Assembly: GCF_000203795.2 (NCBI RefSeq)
Contig: NW_006281104.1
Coordinates: 143,936-207,935 of the forward strand
Origin: Batrachochytrium dendrobatidis JAM81
Taxonomy: Eukaryota > Chytridiomycota > Chytridiomycetes > Rhizophydiales
Direction of reading: 5' to 3'
Length of the DNA: 64,000 nucleotides
A program made the translations under genes and the position numbers. Below, piece by piece: positions 43,219 through 54,141 of this stretch. Each line of letters starts with the position of its first letter. Position 1 is the stretch's first letter. Under the pieces are notes generated by a model. The model was not told where the DNA came from and did no database searches. It saw only the letters and a program-made list of their open reading frames with translations.

Positions 43219-44067
43219 ATGAAACTATCAATTGTTGTATTGTCATCGATATTGGCTGTTTGCTCGGTTACTACAGCCATCCCAGTCAATCCCAGTGCAG
43301 CTGCAAGTGCCGGAGCTAGCACTTCAACCGTCATTCCCAGTGCACAAGTTATACCTCCAATTGATTTTAGCAACTTTTCAGATAAGGATATGAAGTTGAT
43401 CAAAGAGTACACACAGACGAAGAAAGATTATGATAATGCAGAGGAAATGCAGAAGTTGACACAATCTAAAATGCATGTTCAAGAAAAATTGGTAAAACGG
43501 CTGAATAAAAAAATTAAAAAGCTGCCACGTAAATCTCAGATTAGCGAGAATGGTTCAAAGCACAGCGAAAAACTCCAGGAACTTGAAGATAAACTTGAAC
43601 AAGAACGAAAAACTCTCTATGAACTTATAAAGATGCAGCGGCATTTCGATTTGTTTAATCTTACTTTCAAATTAGGTAAAACCAAAGCGCAGCTTCTAAA
43701 TCGCTTGTTTGGGAAAAATCAGTATCAACCATTTGAATATTACACGAGATTTTTGGAATCAGATCCCGAGTTTACAAAACTCGTCAGCACACTTGACAAT
43801 TCTGCACCAAGCCAACAGTTAGGATCCCAACAAGACTCTACTAGTGGAGCTCATAGTTCATCACAACATCATAAAAGTCCATCATCATCAAGCGAAACGT
43901 CTACAGTCCAACCCACTCAAGCATCATCCAGCACACAAAAGGCTTCCAAATCTTCTCGTTTACAGAAAGTTTATCGCGAAATTAAAGGTGGATTTGAATT
44001 AGGCTGGAATCAAGACAAAAGTGGTGATCGCAAACCATTGATTGATCCGAATACTAATCTGAACTGA
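43219..44067 (+). CDS. Secreted coiled-coil protein, left-arm copy
   Basis: A 282-residue protein. The ATG at 43219 opens a signal peptide (MKLSIVVLSSILAVCSVTTA); the frame is open 15 codons further upstream, but only from a GTG. After the signal comes an Ala/Ser/Thr linker. A strongly charged helical segment follows, with LVKRLNKKIKKLPRKSQIS and KLQELEDKLEQERKTLYEL and likely to form a coiled coil. Then come a hydrophobic-aromatic region (TFKLGKTKAQLLNRLFG), a Ser/Gln-rich linker and a conserved basic tail (LQKVYREIKGGFELGW). The right-arm copy has the same ends but a clearly different middle. No cysteines for disulphides are seen after the signal. I infer a surface or host-facing role only from secretion and divergence. 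Confidence 0.8.
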   Translation: MKLSIVVLSSILAVCSVTTAIPVNPSAAASAGASTSTVIPSAQVIPPIDFSNFSDKDMKLIKEYTQTKKDYDNAEEMQKLTQSKMHVQEKLVKRLNKKIKKLPRKSQISENGSKHSEKLQELEDKLEQERKTLYELIKMQRHFDLFNLTFKLGKTKAQLLNRLFGKNQYQPFEYYTRFLESDPEFTKLVSTLDNSAPSQQLGSQQDSTSGAHSSSQHHKSPSSSSETSTVQPTQASSSTQKASKSSRLQKVYREIKGGFELGWNQDKSGDRKPLIDPNTNLN

Positions 44068-44844
44068 TTCTAACCGAGTATGTTATATTTTTGTTTGAAT
44101 AAAATACAATACAACTACCATTTGACATTTTACATTGGATGTGTATGCATTATATCTGATTATTGTACAATCTTGATTGGTATCATATCATATTGTACAT
44201 TGACACTTGTATTTCCAATACAATACAATACAGTTGATTGTATATTGCATAGTTGTACACATTGATGATGCTGACATGCATGTGTGTATTGTGTCGATAT
44301 GATATTACTTGTCATGTCGTATTGGCACATGCAATACCAGTACCAATAATAGCCATGTGTGTTGATATCAGATCCGACCAATTTGACTGGTTTGACTCGT
44401 TTTACTCGTTGATTGTGGTGTCAAAATGGTTGCATCAATAGCCTGACTGATCACACGCATCAGTCGCAGTGCCAACTTTGTCGTGTATCAAGTATCACAT
44501 GTTGATGTATGCAGTGATCGTATACTGGTCGATTGGTGCAATATGATCAGACATGCTAATGGAATGTGATAGTCATGATATTTGCAACAGTATACCATAT
44601 TAAACAGTTGATATCGCACATTTAGTATCGACATGATCATCCAGATATACAGTGATGGATTCAAACAATCCATGCCATGATTGACACACTTGGAATGTGT
44701 ATTCAATTCATGCCATGTATTACCAATGCAATAGTATGCGTGATCATCGTGTATCAAACAACTATAATACACACTGGACTAATCCAATACATGCACGGCT
44801 TGAACATATCACACACATTACAATGCATGGCATGGCATGATACA
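44068..44844. other. Non-coding arm DNA, almost identical to 50343-51119
   Basis: About 780 bp with repeated TGTAT, CATGC and ATACA words and several chance frames that are mirrored exactly in the right arm. No gene is supported. Confidence 0.55.
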
Positions 44845-45000
44845 TCAGCATTGATCAATACTACCACCCAATTCAACGGGTGATCGTTTTGATAGCCTAT
44901 TGTTTGATCGTTTTGCACTTTCAATTGGTGATTCTAATTCAAGTCGAACTGCAGCAACCGCTTGTAACGCAAGTAGAATGCATTCTAGAGTAATCAACAT
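44845..45000 (-). CDS. Small secreted peptide, left-arm copy
   Basis: A 51-codon frame with a signal-like start, MLITLECILLALQAVAAV, then two Lys-Arg dibasic sites (SAKRSNN and LSKRSPVELGG) and a C-terminal Cys. A TATAAAA box sits at 45050-45056 on the minus strand, about 50 bp before the ATG. It is centred in an inverted repeat CTGCCGT...ACGGCAG. The dibasic sites suggest Kex2-type processing to a short peptide. Alternatively it is the surviving first exon of a larger secreted protein, for example a protease propeptide, whose rest is gone. The right-arm copy is the same length and sequence as far as I can compare. Too short for firm assignment. Confidence 0.5.
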   Translation of the reverse strand: MLITLECILLALQAVAAVRLELESPIESAKRSNNRLSKRSPVELGGSIDQC

Positions 45001-46957
45001 TGTATCGAGTAGTGTAATGGAAAGCTTTGAATCTGATATATGACTGCCGTTTTATAATGACGGCAGCTTCAAGGGTGACAGTCGGCAATCAGCAATTCTC
45101 AAATGAATGATCACAGAAAACAAAAGTACGCCGTGTAGGGTGAGCAAACCCAGAAACACCCTGTAATGAAACCTAATATACAAGCATCGCTGTTAGTGTA
45201 TAATCGACCTCGGTAGTATGCTGCATTAACATTTCCAATTGCGGTCATGTATCCAGTGATCAGATAGTGTCAGATTGTCACCCTGATCATGGATAGTTAT
45301 CATCACATATACAATCCATTACTACAGCATATACTGTCACTGTATACCAAATACTTGACTGATTGTTCGATTAGTCATGTTTTGGATCATTCAGACACAA
45401 CAGCATCAAACAGCCTGTTATTTCAGTATTTCAAAACCATGACTTTTCCATTGGTATGACTCCATGGTCATTTTAGGTTAATGTAGACTGTATACATCAA
45501 ACACTGCTGATTGTGTCACAACATGATCAACATCAAACTCGGCAATCTGTCACTGCTACATCGAATGAGTGACATTGTACTATAATCAAATTGGAGATTG
45601 GCAGGTCGTTCAACAAACTGGCCGTGTCAACAGGTCAGATTGTCATCGTGTACATGAATCACAATGGATGATCATGCCATTCAAATCAGCACACAATCTA
45701 CTGATATATGCAATACAACACCACCAATACAATACAAATCAAACCCGATCACAAACGTGGTGTTGAATCCAATGCATGCGAGTACTTTTTAAACACATGA
45801 TACACACTGATGGTGATGGTTGCTGACAGTCACATTGCAGTGTACATGTCCAATAGTGTCCACTGTCATGTCGATTGTTACTATCCGTGACATTCAACTA
45901 GATCACAATCAATGTCTAACAAATACAACACAGTAAACTAGCCACAAGTATCCAAGAGTATATCAATTGATGTGATCCAACAAAACAGCATAGTATTGAC
46001 TGCTTTGTTAAAGTGCATTCAATCAAGACACTCCAGTATCTCGAGTAGAAATATCAGATCTGTTCACCTTTGCACTGAATCCACAACCAATCGCACAGAT
46101 TACAAGCAAAATTTGGACAAATCGAAATGGCTCAAATTTACAGCTGAAACCAAAATGGTATACAATCGCATTCATGTAGAGTTGAACACTATCTTGCAGT
46201 GATTGACTGTTGGTTTGGAATAAACAATGCTGAATATTGGTTGTAGTTTTGTACTGGACATTGACGGTTGATTCAATATACATTATGAATTATTATAAAC
46301 AGTGTCAGTGATATGATGCTCACAAACTATGATTTGAACTGGAATAGTCCTGAATCAGCGTTTGTTGTTTCTGTTGTATTTTGAATCACGGATACGATCG
46401 CAATCTAGTTCAACTACAATCATGACACATGCCAGTAATGCAACTGTTGTTTGCATGCCAATCACCACCAACAATACCATTGAATTGTCAATCAGTCCAT
46501 GACACTGGCTATTTATTACACATCAACACTGTTATTTAGTGGTCCATTTACATCAATACGACACTACCAATACCACACTACATATATTACATTGCAAACT
46601 GACACAACACTGATTGACCAATATCAAACCAGTTGATGGCACAATCTACATCCGACTTTAAACAAGTGTATTGCTCCGTTTGTTGTAAAATACACGACAT
46701 GGTCAGTTGGTGATATCATGCAACTGACAAGTGATAGTTACATGTACAATCAGCACTGGTTGTTATCAAGTCATTAATGTATATGGAACAAGCCATGCCA
46801 ATGTATCAATCAACAATCCAGTAACTGTTGATGTAATACCCAACACAGTATACACAAACATGCAGTATTCAACCAATGATATGATTGTTGATCCATTCAC
46901 AATACTCGACAAATACCAATACATCAGAAAGCTTAAATTTATTCAAAACCAAATTCA
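45001..46957. other. Inner end of left arm and start of spacer, no gene seen
   Basis: The arm ends at about 45888. Beyond it the spacer holds unrelated AT-rich DNA. The stretch 46532-46559 resembles 21721-21749 (TTATTTAGTGGTCCATTT), a motif otherwise found upstream of genes. No coding sequence is convincing. Confidence 0.5.
45044..45066 (-). promoter_or_regulatory. TATA box inside a short inverted repeat (left arm)
   Basis: CTGCCGT and ACGGCAG form a 7-bp stem around the TATAAAA box of the small peptide gene starting at 45000. It is mirrored at 50121-50143. Confidence 0.55.
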
Positions 46958-47998
46958 TCAATCCGAATTTGAATCTGAACTTGGTTCTTCAAATTTCAAA
47001 CCATGCTTTCTCATAAACCTTTTCAATTGTTGTCTGATAACGTTTACTTTTTTGTTTGCCGTTACATACTCTTGTTTCAATCGTATTTCAGTGTCTGAAT
47101 CGTATTTTAACCCAGATATCTTTCTGCCTATTTTTAAAGCTGACCATTCTTTTAATCCAAGAGACTCATGATCACAATATTCTTTGAGCTTTTTTTTTGC
47201 TACTTTTTTGAATATCTCAAGTCTTTTTTTTAAATCATCCAAGGTTATCTGATATTTTCGGCTTAATCCAGTCGCTTGATTTGTAGCAGCATTTGAAGAC
47301 TTGTCTATTGGTTGTTGCTGGTTTTGGCTAGAAGTGCTTGGACTGATTTCGTCGATTGGCCGTTTTCGACCTCGTTTGGAAGTGTTTGGACTGGGCTCAT
47401 CAATCGGCTGTTGCTGATCTTTGTTGGAAATATTTAAATCAGTTACATCCATTAGGTGTTGCTGAGTTTGGTCGGAAATATCTAAACTGGGTTCATTAAC
47501 TGGTTGTTCCCAGTCTTTGTCAAAAGCACCTGGACCGACTTGATTAGTTGGGTCAAAAACTTGGTTGGAAGTGCTTGGATCAAGCTCATCTATTAATTGT
47601 TGTTGGTCTTGGTTGGAATTTTTTGAATTGACTGCATCGATTATTTCTTGCCAATCTTCAGGAGTGCTTAAACTGATTTCATTCATTAGAAATTTCCAAT
47701 ATTCCTCAGAAGTATTTAAATCGGGTTGGTACATTGGATGTTGCTGGTCTTGGCTGGAAGTACTTGGATCAATCGGATCAAATATGTTTCGCCAGTCTTC
47801 GTCGAAAATGCTTGAATTAACTGCATCCATTATACTTTGCCAGTCGTCAGAAGTTCCTGAACTAGGTTCATTAGTTGGACCAGACACTTGACTGAAAGTG
47901 CTTGATGCTTGGAGTGAACGATCGTTATCAGCCGGTATCAATATTGCATTAACGGTTGCTGCCGCAGTCAGTACGAATAAAATATCAACCAATCTCAT
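46958..47998 (-). CDS. Secreted protein with Gln/Asp-rich tandem repeats
   Basis: A 346-residue protein alone in the spacer between the arms. The ATG at 47998 starts a signal peptide (MRLVDILFVLTAAATVNA), followed by LIPADNDRSLQASS. Residues about 35-230 are a degenerate array of units of about 17-22 residues around DQQQPIDE.SPSTS and the related DWQ.I.DAVNS. These are acidic, Ser/Thr-rich and probably disordered. The last 100 residues are a basic helical domain with YQITLDDLKKRLEIFKKVAK and RLKQEYVTANKKVNVIRQQL. This repeat-plus-helical layout is another secreted family I associate with Batrachochytrium. The open frame continues 8 codons upstream, but only from TTG. Function unknown. The repeats would allow length change by slippage. 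Confidence 0.75.
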   Translation of the reverse strand: MRLVDILFVLTAAATVNAILIPADNDRSLQASSTFSQVSGPTNEPSSGTSDDWQSIMDAVNSSIFDEDWRNIFDPIDPSTSSQDQQHPMYQPDLNTSEEYWKFLMNEISLSTPEDWQEIIDAVNSKNSNQDQQQLIDELDPSTSNQVFDPTNQVGPGAFDKDWEQPVNEPSLDISDQTQQHLMDVTDLNISNKDQQQPIDEPSPNTSKRGRKRPIDEISPSTSSQNQQQPIDKSSNAATNQATGLSRKYQITLDDLKKRLEIFKKVAKKKLKEYCDHESLGLKEWSALKIGRKISGLKYDSDTEIRLKQEYVTANKKVNVIRQQLKRFMRKHGLKFEEPSSDSNSD

Positions 47999-48390
47999 TA
48001 AGCCGATGAATAGTTTAAACAATTAATACAAAAGTAGAGTGTTGAAACTGATGTCGATTATGAAATTGAACATACTCGATTGTATTTGTATGTTTTGTAT
48101 AGCAAACCAACCCTTTTAGTTTAACCAACGACACAGGGCTATTTGATTGCTTGTAGTGAGCAACCATCAAACTAGACAGTATGCTGCTCCCTAATCATAA
48201 TGCCATATTGATCGATTTGATGATCATGTTGATTGAACTATGCTTTTACGACCCTTTGATCAGGTATGTTGAAAAGCACACCCTTTAAGGATGTCGTGTA
48301 GCCTTGTAAACGCTCTTTTTTACAACCGTATTCATCCTGCAATGACTGTATTCTGCATTGCAATACACAATGGTTACATATTCGGTTGGT

Positions 48391-48840
48391 TGTTACTACA
48401 CATTGACTACTTGTTTGATATACAACAATCGGATTATAATGTTGAATCTACACTTTGTGCACTTTTAGTAATCATACATTGTACAATCACCAAGTTTGAA
48501 CCCATATTCATGTATCGTGTTTGACTGTCAATGTTGTCAATACAACTCTGTACACATTTGTTGTTCATCACCATCCAACTCAATCTCACCATTTCAACCA
48601 ATCTTGGTCAATGTTGATGATTTACACGCTAATTCATTATCCAATCTTGTCTGACATTATTATTGGCTTTAATCACGTTTGGTTTGTACAACTGCCATGA
48701 GTTGTACTACCATTATCATCGTGTATTTGAACACCAAATATTCCAATACATCAATAATGCCACAGTGTAAACAGTAATACAGTTGATCAGTATTGTGACA
48801 AGACTTTTCATTCAAGTTTGTATTTGGAAATACTCGATAC
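48391..48840 (+). repeat. Fourth, solo copy of the DUF4246-unit 5' flank
   Basis: About 450 bp closely matching 37010-37460, with counterparts in copies 1 and 3, in left-arm orientation. It starts in TACTACACATTGACTACTTG and stops where the flank reaches GGAAATACTCGA. The gene itself is absent here. Confidence 0.8.
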
Positions 48841-50120
48841 TGAGCAAATGATCGATTATGTTGTACAAACGGGTTATTGGCAGTGAATGAGTAATCAACC
48901 AGACTGTTTACAATGGAATCAGACTAAATACACACAATACTACCAATCTATGCAAGAAACATGTATCAACCAAAATAACAGACGTTTCTAAAACCAACCC
49001 GTGATAAAGGACGGATTGGGTTGTCATATATGGCTGCATATCTACCAAACAGATCCAGACCGTACCATTATGCATGATATCATCCTGTTGTGGTTCAGTT
49101 ATATCCGCAACATTGTGTCTAATACACATCCAACCCTCAACGCGCCAGAATAAAATTGAAACCACTTGTCAATAGATTCATGGCGCTGTACTAGCGTATA
49201 TGCTTGGTCTGATGGTGACTAGTTGTATGCCAAACATGAGAGCATCTAGCAACCAACCCTAGATGTTGTGCACATTTGGTGAATACAAGTACAGTTGGAT
49301 ATAACGGATAGCAACAATCGACATGACAGTGGACACTATTGGACATGTACACTGCAATGTGACTGTCAGCAACCATCACCATCAGTGTGTATCATGTGTT
49401 TAAAAAGTACTCGCATGCATTGGATTCAACACCACGTTTGTGATTTGTATTGTATTGTATTGGTGGTGTTGTTTTGCATATATCGGTATATTGTGTGATG
49501 ATTTGAATGGCATGATCATCCATTGTGGTTCATATACACGATGACAATCTGACCTGTTGACACGGCCAGTTTGTTGAACGACCTGCCAATCTCCAATTTG
49601 ATTATAGTACAACGTCACTCATTCAGTGTAGCAGTGACAGATTGCCGAGTTTGATGTTGATCATGTTGTGACACAATCAGCAGTGTTTGATGTATACAGT
49701 CTACATTAACCTAAAATGACCATGGAGTCATACCAATGGAAAAGTCATGGTTTTGAAATACTGAAATAACAGGCTGTTTGATGCTGTTGTGTCTGAATGA
49801 TCCAAAACATGACTAATCGAACAATCAGTCAAGTATTTGGTATACAGTGACAGTATATGCTGTAGTAATGGATTGTATATGTGATGATAGCTATCCATGA
49901 TCAGGGTGACAATCTGACACCATCCGATCACTGGATGCATGACCGCAGTTGAAAATGTTAATGCAGCATACTACCGAGGTCGATTATACACTAACAGCGA
50001 TGCTTGTATATTAGGTTTCATTACAGGGTGTTTCTGGGTTTGCTCACCCTACACGGCGTACTTTTGTTTTCTGTGATCATTCATTTGAGAATTGCTGATT
50101 GCCGACTGTCACCCTTGAAG

Positions 50121-50143
50121 CTGCCGTCATTATAAAACGGCAG
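50121..50143 (+). promoter_or_regulatory. TATA box inside a short inverted repeat (right arm)
   Basis: A 7-bp stem CTGCCGT/ACGGCAG encloses the TATAAAA box at 50131-50137, about 50 bp before the ATG at 50187. Confidence 0.55.
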
Positions 50144-50186
50144 TCATATATCAGATTCAAAGCTTTCCATTACACTACTCGATACA

Positions 50187-50342
50187 ATGTTGATTACTCT
50201 AGAATGCATTCTACTTGCGTTACAAGCGGTTGCTGCAGTTCGACTTGAATTAGAATCACCAATTGAAAGTGCAAAACGATCAAACAATAGGCTATCAAAA
50301 CGATCACCCGTTGAATTGGGTGGTAGTATTGATCAATGCTGA
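50187..50342 (+). CDS. Small secreted peptide, right-arm copy
   Basis: The 51-codon frame has the signal-like start MLITLECILLALQAVAAV, two Lys-Arg sites and a final Cys, as in the left arm at 45000-44845. The matching TATA element makes transcription likely. Whether it is a complete peptide precursor or the first exon of a lost gene cannot be decided; GT dinucleotides near the end (GGGTGGTAGT) could be donors, but no downstream exon is recognisable. Confidence 0.5.
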   Translation: MLITLECILLALQAVAAVRLELESPIESAKRSNNRLSKRSPVELGGSIDQC

Positions 50343-51119
50343 TGTATCATGCCATGCCATGCATTGTAATGTGTGTGATATGTTCAAGCCGTGCATGTAT
50401 TGGATTAGTCCAGTGTGTATTATAGTTGTTTGATACACGATGATCACGCATACTATTGCATTGGTAATACATGGCATGAATTGAATACACATTCCAAGTG
50501 TGTCAATCATGGCATGGATTGTTTGAATCCATCACTGTATATCTGGATGATCATGTCGATACTAAATGTGCGATATCAACTGTTTAATATGGTATACTGT
50601 TGCAAATATCATGACTATCACATTCCATTAGCATGTCTGATCATATTGCACCAATCGACCAGTATACGATCACTGCATACATCAACATGTGATACTTGAC
50701 ACACGACAAAGTTGGCACTGCGACTGATGCGTGTGATCAGTCAGGCTATTGATGCAACCATTTTGACACCACAATCAACGAGTAAAACGAGTCAAACCAG
50801 TCAAATTGGTCGGATCTGATATCAACACACATGGCTATTATTGGTACTGGTATTGCATGTGCCAATACGACATGACAAACAACATCATATCAACACAATA
50901 CACACATGCATGTCAGCATCATCAATGTGTACAACTATGCAATATACAATCAACTGTATTGTATTGTATTGGAAATACAAGTGTCAATGTACAATATGAT
51001 ATCATGCCAACCAAGATTGTGTAATAATCAGATATAATGCATACACATCCAATGTAAAATGTCAAATGGTAGTTGTATTGTATTTTATTCAAACAAAAAT
51101 ATAACATACTCGGTTAGAA
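50343..51119. other. Non-coding arm DNA, almost identical to 44068-44844
   Basis: Mirror of the left-arm interval. Only chance frames are seen. Confidence 0.55.
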
Positions 51120-52052
51120 TCAGTTCAGATTAGTATTCGGATCAATCAATGGTTTGCGATCACCACTTTTGTCTTGATTCCAGCCTAATTCAAATCCACC
51201 TTTAATTTCGCGATAAACTTTCTGTAAACGAGAAGATTTGGAAGCCTTTTGTGTGCTGGATGATGCTGCCTGTGTATTGGATGATGTTTGAGTGGGTTGG
51301 ACTATAGGCGTTTCGCTTGATGAGTGCATAGTACCAGAATTTTCTGAAACTTTCATTTCATCATCATATAAGAAGGCCGAATTATCATAGCCTTGGGGTG
51401 CTTGTTGTGATGAACTATGAGCTCCGCTAGTAGAGTCTTGCTGGGATCCTAACTGTTGGCTTGGTGAGTAATTGCCAAATGTTTTGACGAGTTCCATAAA
51501 CTGGTGACTTGCTGTCAAACGTTCCATGTAATAGTCGAATGGATAATGCAGATTTCCCCCAAATATGTACTTTACGAGTTGTACTTTGATTTTACCTAAT
51601 TTGAAAGTAAGACTAGCACAACCAAATTCCAGCTGCTTCTTTATAAGTTCATCAAGATTTTTTTGTTCTTGTTCAAGTTTATCTTCAAGTTTTTGGAGTT
51701 TTTCGCTGTACTTTGAACCATTCTCGCTAATCTGAGATTTACGTGGCAACTTTTTAATTTTTTTATGTAGCCGTTTTACCAATTTTTCTTGAACATGCAT
51801 TTCAGATTGTGTCAAGCCATACGTTTCCTTTGCATCGTCACGACTTTTCTTCGTCTGTGTGTACTCTTTGATCAACTTCATACCCTCCTCTGGAAGTTGA
51901 CTAAGATCAGTTGAAGGTGTAGTTTGTGCACTGGGAATGACGATTGAAGTGCTAGCTCCGGCACTTGCAGTTGCACTGGGATTGACTGGGATGGCTGTAG
52001 TAACAGAGCAAACAGCCAATATCGATGACAATACAACAATTGATAGTTTCAT
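51120..52052 (-). CDS. Secreted coiled-coil protein, right-arm copy
   Basis: A 310-residue counterpart of the left-arm gene. The signal peptide, the KLPRKSQISENGSK core of the coiled coil and the last 45 residues are the same. In between many residues differ, for example SLTFKLGKIKVQLVKYIFGG against the left copy. A segment of about 27 residues with GYDNSAFLYDDEMKVSEN is present only here, in the Ser/Gln-rich linker. The start ATG at 52052 was chosen as in the left arm. All differences keep the frame, so both copies look functional. The contrast between near-identical flanks and a divergent core suggests selection for variation or exchange with other family members. Confidence 0.8.
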   Translation of the reverse strand: MKLSIVVLSSILAVCSVTTAIPVNPSATASAGASTSIVIPSAQTTPSTDLSQLPEEGMKLIKEYTQTKKSRDDAKETYGLTQSEMHVQEKLVKRLHKKIKKLPRKSQISENGSKYSEKLQKLEDKLEQEQKNLDELIKKQLEFGCASLTFKLGKIKVQLVKYIFGGNLHYPFDYYMERLTASHQFMELVKTFGNYSPSQQLGSQQDSTSGAHSSSQQAPQGYDNSAFLYDDEMKVSENSGTMHSSSETPIVQPTQTSSNTQAASSSTQKASKSSRLQKVYREIKGGFELGWNQDKSGDRKPLIDPNTNLN

Positions 52053-52109
52053 TATACTGGTTTGATCGAGCAAGTTGTAATGGCTGTTATTTGACACGTC
52101 GGCTTTGGA

Positions 52110-52179
52110 TCGTATTTATATCCATTATTGGACGGATAATATTAAAAGCACATTCCTTGGATGACCGTCCTAAGGGATT
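52110..52179 (-). promoter_or_regulatory. Promoter of secreted-protein gene: TATA box plus conserved block
   Basis: TATAAATACGA at 52110-52120 and the CCCTTAGGACGGTCAT block at 52145-52179, both on the minus strand, at the same distances from the ATG as in the two other family members. Confidence 0.75.
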
Positions 52180-54141
52180 GGCTTTATTATCAGGGCTAAT
52201 GACAGCTTGTTGCTATTAATGTCAAAGTTTAAAGGGATATATATTTATATAACCGCAATATTGGTTGGACCACTGCATGGTTATGCATTCGAATATCATA
52301 TGGCTGATTGTGTAGTTTCTCACCCTTATCCACCCTAAAAAGGGTTGGTGTGCCAACACATGAATAAATATATACATGTTTAAACAAGACTATATGCAAC
52401 TGAATGTCAGCTCAGTTGTTGGATGGTCATCAATATGTGTTGTGGTTGACATGATTCAACATGTCGTGGTTTGGTGATACTTTCCATTCAACTCGACACG
52501 ATCAATCATCACTACACATTGTCCAGTAATTCAATCAATCAACTGAATCAATACAATGCAATTCATGTTGCAACCACAATATCACATTGATGATCAATGA
52601 CTTGCAACTGTTGTGTTGACATTTCATGTTGGGTATTACTATATCAACATTGATTGTCACTATATAGTTGTATCAACCACACATCATGATCATATGTCAT
52701 GGTTGACTCGTATTCTGGATTGATGCACTCATTCCACTCCACTCCATTGTATTCTATTCCATCACTCGAACACAAACATCGTATGACTTGTTGATTGATA
52801 ATACCCATATTGATCGAATACACACTACATGACACATGTCAGATTAGCGTATACATTCCACTATATAGCACATCATGTTGCTGATACCACGCATTGTGAT
52901 TCAACAGTCAATCTGTATTCGAATTCAACTACAATTGATCGTGTCAATCATAATATACACGACCAATTGTAGTCGAGTTGATCCGACTGAATAGAGTCCG
53001 AGTCATCATGTTCATATCAAACTATTGTAAGCCATTACAAGTCTATTGCACAACTCCACTCGTGTTGATTACAACATGCTATTCAGAAATGTATTATATT
53101 GTCCTGTAATGACTGTGCATGGTTGTACATGGTTGTTTGAAACCAGTAACTCCGTTGATTGATATTCACAATATGATCCAGTAATCGTCCAGATTGTGTG
53201 TTGTATTTGGTGTGTTGGGCGATGATATCAACCTGTAGTCAAGGTTTGACTATCTGAACATGTCGGTAACTTTTTACCAACTGTGTGCAACTCGATGTCC
53301 AATATCGAGTCATGTCATTGGTCAATTGATTGGTTCAATTCATCAGTGGGTTTGCTGGATCCATGTGGTGTGCAGCACTTTCAAGAGTATGTTGAATCTG
53401 TTGCAGTATTAGAACTTTGTAAACGGATCAACATACTAACCTGACCATGATTGTGGTGGTTATTGCAGTCGAGTCGTAAAGCTTATTCTGGCAATCATTG
53501 ATGGTTTGGACAATTATTTGAATAATCGTTTGGATGTCAGGTTATGGTATCCTGATTGACAACTCGACTCGGATACAACTTTGATTTGGACAATTACTGA
53601 TCAATGGATTGGTCAATGGACTAGCAATCAATCAACACATTGACAGATTTGTCATCACAAATGGAAACAACGACAATCCAGTTGTAATCCATATTGAGCC
53701 TTGAATTCAAACAGTCGTGAATCAAATCATTAATAAACTACAAAAACAGTCCAATATGCCAACTCGCATTTATCCACAACTCGATATGTGATGTTCAAAT
53801 GTCTAATATTCAGACTGTGCTGATTGCAATTGTTGTTGTAATTGTGGTTGTGTGTAAATATCAATCCAATACTCGATTCAATACTTGATTCAACTTGAGC
53901 ATGTACAGTTTTGTAGTAATCCATTTGATCACATTGACAGAATCAAGCAGTGATCTGATTCAACAACACCGAATGATGCATCCATATCACTTGTATCAAT
54001 CAATTGTACACAATCAGTCAATATAATCAACAGTCACTGTCATGATTGACATGATTGATTCAATTCATTCAATTCATTCGATCCATTTAATTGCATAGAT
54101 CCAACTGGCATTGCAACTCATTGTTGTAAAATTACAATCCA
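52180..54141. other. Non-coding arm DNA
   Basis: Right-arm counterpart of 41132-43091. No gene is supported apart from the short Crinkler remnant at 53622-53704. Confidence 0.5.
53622..53704 (+). pseudogene. Crinkler C-terminal remnant, copy 3
   Basis: Encodes LAINQHIDRFVITNGNNDN and a stop, the same tail as at 6271-6355 and 41574-41657. Upstream the similarity to the relic at 4.7-6.3 kb is lost. Confidence 0.6.

Larger units (their letters stand above)
36973..45888 (+). repeat. Left arm of giant inverted repeat
   Basis: About 8.9 kb, repeated in reverse complement at 49304-58329. Corresponding points are 37826/57477 (DUF4246 start), 43219/52052 (secreted gene start), 45000/50187 (small peptide start) and 45888/49304 (inner end). 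Some stretches are identical over hundreds of bases; for example 44488-44772 and 50415-50699 encode the same 94-codon shadow frame. The coding cores differ more than the flanks. Confidence 0.92.
47999..50186. other. Spacer end and inner right arm, no gene seen
   Basis: It contains the extra copy of repeat flank at 48391-48840, then unique DNA to 49303, then the right arm. The first 100 bp upstream of the secreted gene include ACCAACCCTTTT (about 48106-48117), also seen upstream of the MKLSI-type genes in the arms. No coding sequence is convincing. Confidence 0.5.

Noticed and set aside
44488..50699. Identical 94-codon and 68-codon frames in both arms (44488-44772/50415-50699 and 44677-44883/50304-50510)
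   Set aside because: They overlap each other on opposite strands and are identical only because the arms are. No domain or promoter supports them.
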